Assembly (NCBI GenBank): GCA_910589025.1
Contig: CAJURM010000014.1
Span: 1 to 64,000, forward strand
Length of the DNA: 64,000 nt
Direction of reading: 5' to 3'
Source: an uncultured Odoribacter sp.
GTDB lineage: Bacteria; Bacteroidota; Bacteroidia; Bacteroidales; Marinifilaceae
Shown: piece by piece, positions 52,820 through 62,300 of the stretch
How positions within the stretch are numbered: position 1 is the stretch's first letter
Layout: every line of letters starts with the position of its first letter
The notes under the pieces: generated by a model
Told to the model about the DNA's origin: nothing
Databases searched by the model: none
Seen by the model: the letters and a program-made list of their open reading frames with translations, nothing else
Program-made: the position numbers and the translations under genes

Positions 52820-53392
52820 ATGGAATACATATTAATTTTCATCGCAGCCGTTTTTGTCAACAATATTGTGTTGGCTCAATTCCTGGGGATATGCCCTTTC
52901 CTCGGTGTGTCCAAAAAAGTATCTACGGCATTAGGTATGACGGGAGCCGTCACTTTCGTTATGGTGCTGGCGACGTTAGTAACCTTCATTGTACAGAAAA
53001 CCATACTGGATCCTTTCCACATCGGTTTCATGCAGACCATCACATTCATTCTGATTATCGCCGCTCTCGTGCAGATGGTGGAAATCATACTGAAAAAGGT
53101 AAGCCCGGCGCTTTATCAGGCATTGGGCGTATTTTTGCCGTTGATTACCACAAACTGTGCTGTGCTGGGTGTTGCCATTATGGTTATTCAGAAAGAATTT
53201 AATCTGCTTGAATCCATTGTATTCGCAGCATCGATTGCCATCGGTTTCGGATTGGCACTAACCATTTTTGCCGGTATTCGCGAGCAGCTGAGTCTGGTGA
53301 ATGTACCCAAAGGTATGCAAGGTTCCCCCATCGCTTTGGTGACCGCCGGGTTGCTGGCAATGGCTTTTATGGGATTTTCCGGTATCGTATAA
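52820..53392 (+). CDS. rnfA: Rnf complex subunit A
   Basis: 190 residues, six helices: FVNNIVLAQFLGICPFLGVSKK, ALGMTGAVTFVMVLATLVTF, PLITTNCAVLGVAIMV, GFGLALTIFAGIREQL. Last rnf gene; the operon ends at the terminator 53400-53439. Confidence 0.95.
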   Translation: MEYILIFIAAVFVNNIVLAQFLGICPFLGVSKKVSTALGMTGAVTFVMVLATLVTFIVQKTILDPFHIGFMQTITFILIIAALVQMVEIILKKVSPALYQALGVFLPLITTNCAVLGVAIMVIQKEFNLLESIVFAASIAIGFGLALTIFAGIREQLSLVNVPKGMQGSPIALVTAGLLAMAFMGFSGIV

Positions 53393-53399
53393 TCACCTT

Positions 53400-53439
53400 T
53401 CACGGATTTCACTTGTCTTACAGGAAGTGAAATCCGTGA
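53400..53439 (+). terminator. Intrinsic terminator of the rnf operon
   Basis: 15-bp perfect stem (53400-53414 with 53425-53439), 10-nt loop, followed by ATTATTTTT. Confidence 0.85.
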
Positions 53440-53455
53440 ATTATTTTTCCGGGAT

Positions 53456-54700
53456 ATGAAAAAGCTGGCTTGTTTTTTATTTATTCTATACCATCTGTTC
53501 TCCTGTTCTTCGATTCAAACGGTAGACGAGCCCGATCCAACGCTTACTCCGGGGCAAACAGAAACGGAAATCGAGATTGTGCTGGGAGCGCAGCCGGACA
53601 GCATCCGGCTCGGTCGTAGTATTCATTTTTCGATGAGTGTGATTCAAAGCACACCTGTTTCGCTTTTCAACCTGACCATCGATACAACAGGCAAGTTCAA
53701 GCTGGAAATTGATGATAAAGAGTTCAGCCAGGTGAAATCCCTGCTGCCCGACCTGAGTTATAATGTAGAATTTACACCCCAGGAGGAGGGGTATGCCGGA
53801 ATAACTTTCCTGGTCGTCAACGAAGAAGGCGATTCCTGCATGAAAGCCATTGAACTCTACACCTATTCCCCCCAACCCACGATTGAATTCAGCAGCAGTC
53901 CGGATACCCTTCAGGTCAGTGAATCCGCGGAATTCCGTTTTACTGTCAAAGGGGTAACGGGTGAAGAGTACACGCTACACGTAGATACTGTCATTCCGGA
54001 GTTCCGGGTACCGTTAGCCCAGGAGATTTCCGGCAAACGCGAACTTTTACACAGGGGTGTTACCCTCAGCGTAAACGGGCGTCCTTTGGTCGATTCGATA
54101 AAATTACGTTCCGGATATACCAATATTTTCCGCTTTTCCGAGCCCCAGGCAATAGGCGATTATCACGTGTCTTTCACTTGTACCGACAAACGGGGAAAAG
54201 TAATTCGGGGCTCCAAACGGTTTCATGTCCATTCGACGGAAGAAATTATCGTGCGGTTTTATAACGTGGATCCGCAAAAGGACCTGGAAATTGAAAAGGA
54301 AAATTTTTATGAAATTTTAAACCGGGATTACAGCCACAGCCCCCTTTCTCCGGTCTTTCAGGACCAAGAAACCGATTCCGTTTCCTGGCACATTCCTCCT
54401 CAGGAAGTCACCAACTGGCAGCTTGTCGGGAAGGGGTTGACGTTTCATATTGAACAAAAAGGAAACACCGAATTTTATTTTCCTTCGGACGGCATTACCT
54501 ACGATAAAGCAAACGCCCCGTTGACGCCGGAGATTGACGGCAAGGACATCAGACAAACCCAAATAGGGACCGGATTTCACGGTATGTTGTTCTTTTATGA
54601 GGAGGATCGTCCCTGCGAGGCTGACATCACGTATCGCCTGACGGTGTTTGACCGCTGGGGACAAAAGAGGTCAATCGATTTGCCCGTACACACGTATTAA
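53456..54700 (+). CDS. Lipoprotein of unknown function with Ig-like domains
   Basis: 414 residues; no family recognised. Lipobox FSCS with Cys at about 17, followed by a Pro/Thr/Glu linker. The body looks all-beta and contains at least three similar units of about 85-100 residues, each with a strand-turn pattern such as DSIRLGRSIHFSMSV...PVSLFNLTI and DTLQVSESAEFRFTVKGVTGEEYTL, resembling immunoglobulin-like or TraQ/DUF3872-type domains of Bacteroidetes. It starts 16 bp after the rnf terminator and has no obvious partner. Its last 30 bp overlap the convergent HAD gene. Confidence 0.6.
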   Translation: MKKLACFLFILYHLFSCSSIQTVDEPDPTLTPGQTETEIEIVLGAQPDSIRLGRSIHFSMSVIQSTPVSLFNLTIDTTGKFKLEIDDKEFSQVKSLLPDLSYNVEFTPQEEGYAGITFLVVNEEGDSCMKAIELYTYSPQPTIEFSSSPDTLQVSESAEFRFTVKGVTGEEYTLHVDTVIPEFRVPLAQEISGKRELLHRGVTLSVNGRPLVDSIKLRSGYTNIFRFSEPQAIGDYHVSFTCTDKRGKVIRGSKRFHVHSTEEIIVRFYNVDPQKDLEIEKENFYEILNRDYSHSPLSPVFQDQETDSVSWHIPPQEVTNWQLVGKGLTFHIEQKGNTEFYFPSDGITYDKANAPLTPEIDGKDIRQTQIGTGFHGMLFFYEEDRPCEADITYRLTVFDRWGQKRSIDLPVHTY

Positions 54701-55321
54701 CTGATTGTAGCTGAATCCTCTGAAATCCGGAATAACCGCATCCGCTTTGTTGCGTATAGCTTCCGCCGAGTTGGTGGTCGCCAGACCGATAACCTTCATC
54801 CCGGCTCTCTTGCCCGCTTCGATGCCGGAAAAGGAGTCTTCAAAAACAATACACCGGGCGGAAGTGTATTGCAATTCTTCCGCTGCCAGCAAATAGCATT
54901 CCGGGGCGGGTTTTGACCGGTTGATTTTATCGGCTGTGACAATCACGTCAAACCACTCTTTTAATTGGGGAAGGACCCGGTATACCTCTGCCATCTTCGC
55001 ATCGTTTGAGCTGGTCACAATCGCCAGTTTTACTCCATGTGCTTTTAAATCCCGAATAAATCCGTCCGCTCCGGCAATAAACCGGAAAGGCATTTGCCGC
55101 TCAAAATCCCCGAGTTTCCGGATAATCGTTTCCGCCTGCTCTTTTCCCGGAAAATATGTCGTCAGCAAGTCCGACAAAGTCCGTCCTTTTACCTTCGCAG
55201 TAAAGTCAGGGATTTCCGGACAATATAAGCGTCCCTGCTCTCCCCAGAATTGAGAATAGAAATCCTCGGTATCCAGTATTACTCCGTCTAAATCAAATAG
55301 TCCGGCTATTTTTCTTTCCAT
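54671..55321 (-). CDS. HAD hydrolase, beta-phosphoglucomutase-like
   Basis: 216 residues. HAD motif I is FDLDGVILDTEDFY, motif II TSS in LAIVTSSNDAK, motif III Lys in KPAPECYLLAAEEL and motif IV FEDSFSGIEAGKRAGMKVIGL. The cap domain inserts after motif I. Members are sugar phosphate phosphatases or phosphomutases; the exact substrate is not decidable. The 3' ends of this gene and the lipoprotein gene overlap by 30 bp, with no terminator between them. Confidence 0.85.
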   Translation of the reverse strand: MERKIAGLFDLDGVILDTEDFYSQFWGEQGRLYCPEIPDFTAKVKGRTLSDLLTTYFPGKEQAETIIRKLGDFERQMPFRFIAGADGFIRDLKAHGVKLAIVTSSNDAKMAEVYRVLPQLKEWFDVIVTADKINRSKPAPECYLLAAEELQYTSARCIVFEDSFSGIEAGKRAGMKVIGLATTNSAEAIRNKADAVIPDFRGFSYNQLIRVYGQID

Positions 55322-55438
55322 CAGTATCCGTTTAAATTCGCAGTCCTAATTTACACAAAAATACCTGTCGGCATAGAAATAAGAGCAGTGTTTTGCGGTA
55401 AAATTCCGCAGCAGCGTTCGTATCTGGAAAATATATGA

Positions 55439-55446
55439 TATTTTTG
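55439..55446 (+). promoter_or_regulatory. -7 box of the CCA-adding enzyme gene
   Basis: TATTTTTG, 61 bp before the ATG at 55508. Confidence 0.4.
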
Positions 55447-55507
55447 CAGGACAGAAAAACCGTTTCTTTCACCGGACCAGGCAAAGAACCGGACAAAATA
55501 TCCTGAC

Positions 55508-56914
55508 ATGAAAGCATATCTGCAACACCCTGTATTCAATGTATTATCCGAGATTGCGGAGGAGAAAAACGCAGAGATTTATGTTATCGGCGGATATGTT
55601 CGTGATTTGCTGCTGCACCGACCGTCCAAGGATATTGATATTGTTGTCCGGGGAAACGGCATTGAGCTGGCACAGGCTGCCGCAAGGAAATTGGGAAATC
55701 CCAATGTGTCGGTGTTTAAAAATTTCGGAACGGCCATGTTCCATTACAAAGGGGTGGAAATTGAATTTGTCGGGGCACGCAAAGAGTCTTACCGTGCCAA
55801 TTCCCGCAAACCCATTGTGGAGGAAGGGACTATCGAAGACGACCAGAGACGCAGGGACTTCACAATCAATGCTCTGGCGATCTCGTTGAATAAGGCCAAT
55901 TACGGTCAATTGGTAGATCCTTTCGGCGGATTACAGCATCTGGAAGAACGATTGATAAAAACCCCGTTGGAGCCGGGCATCACGTTTTCGGATGACCCTC
56001 TGCGCATGATGCGCGCCATCCGTTTTGCTTCGCAGCTTAATTTCAGGATAGAAGAAGAGACGTTCCGGGCAATACAGGAATATAAAAAACGTTTGCCGAT
56101 TGTTTCAACGGAGCGGATTATGGATGAGTTCAACAAAATCATGCTGTCTCCGGAACCTTCCAAAGGCATTCTGCTGCTGGATGAAAGCGGCCTGCTGGAA
56201 CAGTTTTTTCCGGAACTGACTGCTCTCAAAGGGGTGGAAACCATCAAGGGTATCGGACACAAAGATAATTTCTACCACACACTGACCGTCTTAGACACGC
56301 TTTCGCTGTATTCCCGGGATCTGTGGTTGCGATGGGCTGCTTTGCTGCACGATATAGCCAAGCCCGTAACGAAAAAATTCGTACAGGGACAAGGCTGGAC
56401 ATTTTATGGACACAATCATGTCGGGGAGCGCATGGTGGCACGCATTTTCAACCGTCTGAAACTTCCTCAGAACGAAAAAATGAAATATGTACAGAAATTG
56501 GTAAACCTCCACATGCGTCCCATTGTCCTGAGTGAAGAAATCGTAACGGATTCAGCCGTACGCCGTCTGCTGTTCGATGCCGGCGACGATATTGACGATC
56601 TGATGACGCTGGCGGAAGCCGATATAACGTCGAAGAATGAGGAAAAAGTCAAGCGGTTTCTGGCCAATTTTAAAATCGTACGTCAGAAATTGAAGGAAGT
56701 GGAAGAAAAGGATTCGATACGCAATTTCCAGCCTCCCATCAGCGGAGAGGAAATTATTGCCACGTTTAATCTTCCCCCCTGCCGCCTCATCGGAGAGATA
56801 AAAAATGCCATTAAAGAAGCCATCCTGGACGGTATTATCGGCAATAATCCGGAAGAAGCACGCGAGTATATGTTTAAGATTGCAGCAGAATTAGGTGTGT
56901 CTGCCGCTCGTTGA
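55508..56914 (+). CDS. cca: CCA tRNA nucleotidyltransferase with HD domain
   Basis: 468 residues. Class II nucleotidyltransferase head: YVIGGYVRDLLLHRPSKDIDIVVRG (GG and DxD), VEFVGARKESYR, the DDQRRRDFTINALA block and DPLRMMRAIRFASQL. After the neck and body comes an HD domain (AALLHDIAKP) and a C-terminal helical region. Adds or repairs the 3' CCA of tRNAs; the HD domain may add phosphodiesterase or phosphatase activity. Confidence 0.93.
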   Translation: MKAYLQHPVFNVLSEIAEEKNAEIYVIGGYVRDLLLHRPSKDIDIVVRGNGIELAQAAARKLGNPNVSVFKNFGTAMFHYKGVEIEFVGARKESYRANSRKPIVEEGTIEDDQRRRDFTINALAISLNKANYGQLVDPFGGLQHLEERLIKTPLEPGITFSDDPLRMMRAIRFASQLNFRIEEETFRAIQEYKKRLPIVSTERIMDEFNKIMLSPEPSKGILLLDESGLLEQFFPELTALKGVETIKGIGHKDNFYHTLTVLDTLSLYSRDLWLRWAALLHDIAKPVTKKFVQGQGWTFYGHNHVGERMVARIFNRLKLPQNEKMKYVQKLVNLHMRPIVLSEEIVTDSAVRRLLFDAGDDIDDLMTLAEADITSKNEEKVKRFLANFKIVRQKLKEVEEKDSIRNFQPPISGEEIIATFNLPPCRLIGEIKNAIKEAILDGIIGNNPEEAREYMFKIAAELGVSAAR

Positions 56915-56924
56915 AAGCCCCTTT

Positions 56925-57806
56925 TTATTTCGCAAATTTCGGCACTACAACTTTCAATGCCCCGGGTAATACCCGCGCATGCAAAGGAGAAGTCATGACC
57001 GCCGCATCTCCGTCGATATGTACATGATTAATAGGACCTTCTATGGTGATTTCCCTGCATTGGATGTCTTTGTAATAGGTGAGTTTATCTATTTTGCCGT
57101 TCAGAAAGCAGAAGAGGAAATACACCACTTTAAACAGGTTGGGACGCCGCAACATACAGACGTCCATCAATCCGTCGCGCAAGGAGGCATGAGGAGCAAT
57201 AAAGGCGTTGTTACCGAATTGGGAGGTGTTGGCCAGACTGAGGATAAAGCATTTTTCCTCCCGGGTCGTCCCTCCGTAGCTGATACGGTATGTCTGGGGA
57301 GAATAACTGAACCACAATTTCAAGCCGGCAAAAATGTAAGAAATCATCCCCCGGATACGGAAACGGTTAAATTCATGAGCCACTTCGGCATCGTATCCTA
57401 CTCCACTCACATTCAAAGAATAGGTCCCGTTTATCTCCAACAGGTCTATCTGGGCGTAAGCACCGGACAGGAGCTGCCTCAGGGCTTTTTTCATCCGGAC
57501 GGAATATCCCAAATGGCGGGCAAATCCATTCCCGCTACCCAGGGAAACGACCCCGAATGCCACGGATGTTCCCACCAAAGAAGTTCCGACTTCGTTTACC
57601 GTCCCATCACCGCCTACGGCTACAATATGGGTATATTTTCCTTCGGCCAGGGCCTCTTTCACAAGGATGCGGGCATGCCCGGCATATTCCGTAAAGCGGA
57701 TGTCGTAATCTATGCCTTCGTATTCCGGCATTTTCCTGATTTTTTCCGGCATTTTCTTTCCCGCACCAGTTCCCGATACCGGATTCACAATGAACAACAA
57801 ACGCAT
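56925..57806 (-). CDS. Diacylglycerol/lipid kinase family protein
   Basis: 293 residues. Catalytic-domain blocks: FIVNPVSGTGAGKK, the nucleotide-binding HIVAVGGDGTVNEVGTSLVGT and VSLGSGNGFARHLGY. Later VSGVGYDAEVAHEF and HASLRDGLMDVCML are typical of DgkB/YegS. Phosphorylates diacylglycerol or a related lipid at the membrane. Confidence 0.88.
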   Translation of the reverse strand: MRLLFIVNPVSGTGAGKKMPEKIRKMPEYEGIDYDIRFTEYAGHARILVKEALAEGKYTHIVAVGGDGTVNEVGTSLVGTSVAFGVVSLGSGNGFARHLGYSVRMKKALRQLLSGAYAQIDLLEINGTYSLNVSGVGYDAEVAHEFNRFRIRGMISYIFAGLKLWFSYSPQTYRISYGGTTREEKCFILSLANTSQFGNNAFIAPHASLRDGLMDVCMLRRPNLFKVVYFLFCFLNGKIDKLTYYKDIQCREITIEGPINHVHIDGDAAVMTSPLHARVLPGALKVVVPKFAK

Positions 57807-57834
57807 AGCTCTCTGATTAAAATATCTTCCTCCG

Positions 57835-59148
57835 CTATTTTCCGATTCCGTAATAGATGTAACCGAATTCTTTCATCTGCTCCGGACTGTAAATGTTACG
57901 TCCGTCGAAGATTACTTTTTCTTTTAACGCTTTTTCGATGTAAGTAAATTTCGGAATCTTAAATTCCTGCCATTCCGTTACAACGATCATTGCATCCGCA
58001 CCATCCAGTGCTTCATACATTGTGGAGGCATATTCTATCCGGTCCCCCATCCTGCGCCTGCATTCCGTCATGGCAACAGGGTCAAAAGCACACACGGTCG
58101 CGCCGGCTGCCAGCAATTTCTCTATCAAGACCAAAGCAGGAGCCTCGCGCATATCGTCCGTGGCAGGTTTAAAGGCCAATCCCCACAAGCCGAATCGCTT
58201 TCCCTTCACATCCTGCCCGTAATGTTTCATGATCTTATTAAAAATCAATTCTTTCTGTCTCTCATTCACGCTTTCGACAGCTTTCAGTACTTCCATGCTA
58301 TATCCATAGTTGTCGCCCGTTTTAATCAATGCTTTCACATCTTTCGGGAAACAAGAACCTCCGTACCCGCACCCCGCATTCAGAAATTTCTTCCCGATGC
58401 GGCTGTCAGCCCCAATGCCTTTTTTTACGGCTTCGACATTCGCCCCTACCAATTCGCACAAATTGGCAATGTCATTCATGAAGGAGATGCGTGTTGCCAA
58501 CATGGAATTGGCGGCATATTTCGTCATTTCTGCGGAAGGGATGTCCATAATCAGCAGAGGGATGTTGTTGAGCAAAAAGGCATGATACAAGCGCTCCATA
58601 ACTTTGCGGGCTCTTTCGGACTCCACACCGACTACAATCCGGTCCGGAGCCATAAAGTCATTCACCGCATCTCCCTCTTTCAGAAATTCCGGATTGGAAG
58701 CTACGTCAAATGCAACGTCCGTCCCTCTTTTCCGCAATTCTTCCTCTATCGCATTCTTTACCTTAAAATTCGTTCCCACCGGAACGGTAGATTTAGTAAC
58801 AACGACTGTATAATGGTCAAGCAATTGTCCCACTTCCCGCGCCACTCCCAGGACATAACTCAAATCCGCACTTCCGTCCTCGTCGGGAGGGGTACCCACA
58901 GCAATGAAAACAGCATCGGCATCTTTTAAAGAGGTCGCCAGGGAGGTGGTAAAAAATAACCGTCCGTCTGCCCGGTTTTTGGCCACCAATTCAGCCAGTC
59001 CGGGTTCATAAATAGGTATTTCCCCTTTGTTCAGCATCCGGATTTTCTCTTCATTGACATCCACACATGTCACCGTTATGCCCGACTCCGCCAGGCAAGT
59101 CCCTGAAACCAAACCAACATACCCGGTACCGACAACCGATATTCTCAT
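57835..59148 (-). CDS. ugd: UDP-glucose 6-dehydrogenase
   Basis: 437 residues from MRISVVGTGYVGLVSGTCLAE; the frame continues upstream to 59535 but that part is unrelated and overlaps the next gene. NAD-binding GTGYVGL (7-13), TKSTVPVGT, SNPEFLKEGDAVNDFMAPDRIVVG, the central AEMTKYAANSMLATRISFMNDIANLC and the nucleophile in LNAGCGYGGSCFPKDVKAL (Cys of SCFPKD). Oxidises UDP-glucose to UDP-glucuronate for capsule or surface polysaccharide. Confidence 0.95.
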   Translation of the reverse strand: MRISVVGTGYVGLVSGTCLAESGITVTCVDVNEEKIRMLNKGEIPIYEPGLAELVAKNRADGRLFFTTSLATSLKDADAVFIAVGTPPDEDGSADLSYVLGVAREVGQLLDHYTVVVTKSTVPVGTNFKVKNAIEEELRKRGTDVAFDVASNPEFLKEGDAVNDFMAPDRIVVGVESERARKVMERLYHAFLLNNIPLLIMDIPSAEMTKYAANSMLATRISFMNDIANLCELVGANVEAVKKGIGADSRIGKKFLNAGCGYGGSCFPKDVKALIKTGDNYGYSMEVLKAVESVNERQKELIFNKIMKHYGQDVKGKRFGLWGLAFKPATDDMREAPALVLIEKLLAAGATVCAFDPVAMTECRRRMGDRIEYASTMYEALDGADAMIVVTEWQEFKIPKFTYIEKALKEKVIFDGRNIYSPEQMKEFGYIYYGIGK

Positions 59149-59349
59149 AATCAGATTTTTTATATATAACGCGACAAAAGTAAAAAAAATAAAACCTGCT
59201 CCGTCGGGATTCAGTTTTATTTCTATAATTTTGTCTATAATATTCAAAAATAAACGATATAGACTGAAAAGCCCCGGAAACACTGTAAAATAAGCCGGAA
59301 GCTTATAATAATCATTCACAATCCGAGTAATCTCATAAATTTTTCTGTT

Positions 59350-62300
59350 ATGAATTTCAAGACATATTTTTTCTGTTCTATCTGTTTCATCGCTTTGTTG
59401 TTCAGTTCCTGTTTCCGGCAACAGAATCAGCAAACGGGAAATAACCCCTATATCTATAGTCATACGTCGGGCACTATTCTCTCGAGCGCCCCTATCCATA
59501 TCTGGCTGGAAGGTAGCGCAAAAGATGAATTTCACAACGGCGAAATCCTCCCCTCATCCGTTCTGCAATTTACTCCGTCGGTGAAAGGACAAGTTGTTCT
59601 CTCCGACCGGTCGATGCTTGAATTTATACCGGAGCAGCCCTTTAAGAACGGCCAAACCTACCGGGTCAAGTTTCACGTAGGAGCTCTCATGGATGTTCCC
59701 CGGCAAAACGAATACTTTGAATTTCCTGTAAAAATTACAGAATTAAAAGCCTCTTTCACACCGGGACACTTAAGTTCCGAAAACTATAACGATACACTGA
59801 CCTACGAAGCAACCGTCACTACGTCCGATTATATCGCACCGGAAAAGGTTGAAAACACCGTTACGACACATTGGAAGGCTTCCGGCCTGAAGCAGGAATG
59901 GATTCACAATGGCAATAACCACACTCTGAAAATCAAAAACATAGCAAAAGGCGAAGAACCGACAGTCCTGACACTAACGTTTGATAAGCTGGTCAGCAAT
60001 TACGAAAATTTTGAAGTCACCATTCCCGCCAAAGAGCAATTCAGCGTGCTGGATATGCGGCTTGATAAAGACGACCGCAATACCGTCCGGATAGATTTTT
60101 CAAATAATTTGGACCCGGAACAGGACCTGAACGGGCTGGCCACTATCGAAGGGATTTCCGGTATCCGGTATAAAATTTCTAAAAATACACTTTTCCTCTA
60201 TTATACGCCCGGAGAAAACCAGGAGAATCTGAAAATAACCCTCCATCAGGGCATTCGAAGTGTGGAGGGTCAAACACTCAGCGAAGACGATACGCAGATT
60301 CTTCCTCTGCCTTCAGACATGCCGGCAGTAAAATTCATCGGCAAGGGTATCATTATGCCGGCAAAGGGTGAAGTGCTGCTGCCTTTCTCCGCTGTTGCCC
60401 TGAAAGCTGTCGACATCCAGATTATCAAAGTATTTCAGCAGAATATGAATTTTTTCCTGCAGGAAAACAACCTGGCGGGAGATAATGAGTTTATGCGTAC
60501 CGCCCGACCTGTATTCCGGAAGAAAATAGACCTGACTGAAAACACATCCCAGATTAACTTAAACCGCTGGCACGACTTTACCGTGGATCTTTCCAAATTA
60601 GTCCAACTGGAAAAAGGCGTAATATACCGGGTAGAAATCAGATTCCGCAAATCCTATACGACACTGGATTGTGCCAATGAAGGGAATGATGATGCCAATT
60701 TCTACAAACAGGACTGGGACGGTGAGAACGATTATTACAGCAGCTATTATACGCCTTCCGACTACAGGTGGGAAGAAAGGAATGATCCATGCAGCAATTC
60801 TTATTACACAAGCCAACGCTTTATCAGCAAAAACATCATCAATACGTCTTTAGGCCTTTTAGTCAAACGGACTACAGACAACAGGTATTTTGTTGCCGTC
60901 AATGATATTGCCACAGCAGCCCCCGTAAGCAACTGCAAAGTGATGCTCTATGATTATCAAAACCAAAGGTTAGATTCAGCGATGACGGACAAAGATGGTT
61001 TTGCCTATCTTGACCCGGGAACGAAAGGTTTCATTATTCAAGCCAGTAAGGACAATGACAGGGCATGGCTCAAAGTGTCTGACGGAAATTCCCTGTCGCT
61101 GAGTAATTTTGATGTCAGCGGCCAGGATGTACAATCCGGACTAAAAGGGTTTATTTACGGAGAGCGAGGGGTATGGCGCCCGGGAGACCCGGTTTATCTC
61201 TCTTTTATTCTGGAGGACAAACAACACGTATTACCTGCCGGCCATCCTGTTATCGCCCAATTGATTGACCCGAAAGGCAATTGTATTGAAACCCGCCAAA
61301 GCGCTACCGGAGAGAGCCCTATACATACCTTCCGTTTTTCCACGTCACCCGATGCACCAACCGGATACTGGAAGGCCATCATCAAGGTGGGCGGTACCGT
61401 ATTTTCCAAAACGTTGAAAATCGAAACGATAAAACCGAACCGAATGAGTATCACGATGTTGTTCCCTCATGACGATCTCATAGGCAAGGGCATCGCTGAT
61501 CAGACTATCGAAGTAAAAAGCCGCTGGTTAAACGGGGCTGAAGCCCCCCACCGCAAAGCTATTAGTGAAGTGCGGTTGCATGCAGGCAATAATAATTTCA
61601 AAAGTTATCCGGACTATACCTTCCAGGATGCAGGTTCAGGTTTTGAACCTTACGTCGCAACATTGTTTGACGGTACGACCAACGCAGAAGGGAGTTTTAA
61701 AATCGACGTAAATCAGATACAAACCGAAAATGCCCCCGGCCTCCTCAATGCTACGTTTACGACCCGTATTTTTGAAGAGGGAGGAGATTTCAGCATTTCC
61801 AGTTACACGACCCAATACTCTCCCTATACGCTTTACACCGGTATCCGCCTGCCGGAACCGGATGACGATTGGTATTCCACCCGGGAATCCGTTAAGTTAA
61901 GCGGTGTGATTGTCAATCCTTTGGGTGAGAAAACAAATACACAAACTACAGTCAATATCCGGGTCTATGAGACAACCTGGCGCTGGTGGTGGGATGCGGA
62001 GAATAATTCCCCGGGCTCCTATATCAACCGCTCTTATGACAATCTGGTTTTTGAAAAGAATGTCAAAACTGTCAACGGTAATTTTTCCGTCAATCTGAAT
62101 ATCAGCCGCTACGGTCGCTATTATATCCTGGCAACCAACAAAGCATCGGGCCACAGTGCAGGCAAAATAGCCTATTTCGGCTCCTGGGCGGAAAATAACA
62201 ACGGAGAGACAGCAACCGTGCTCAACCTCTCTGCCGATAAGAAATCGTATAAAACCGGCGAAAAGGTACGTATCCGCATTCCTTCTTCCCAGAAAGGAAT

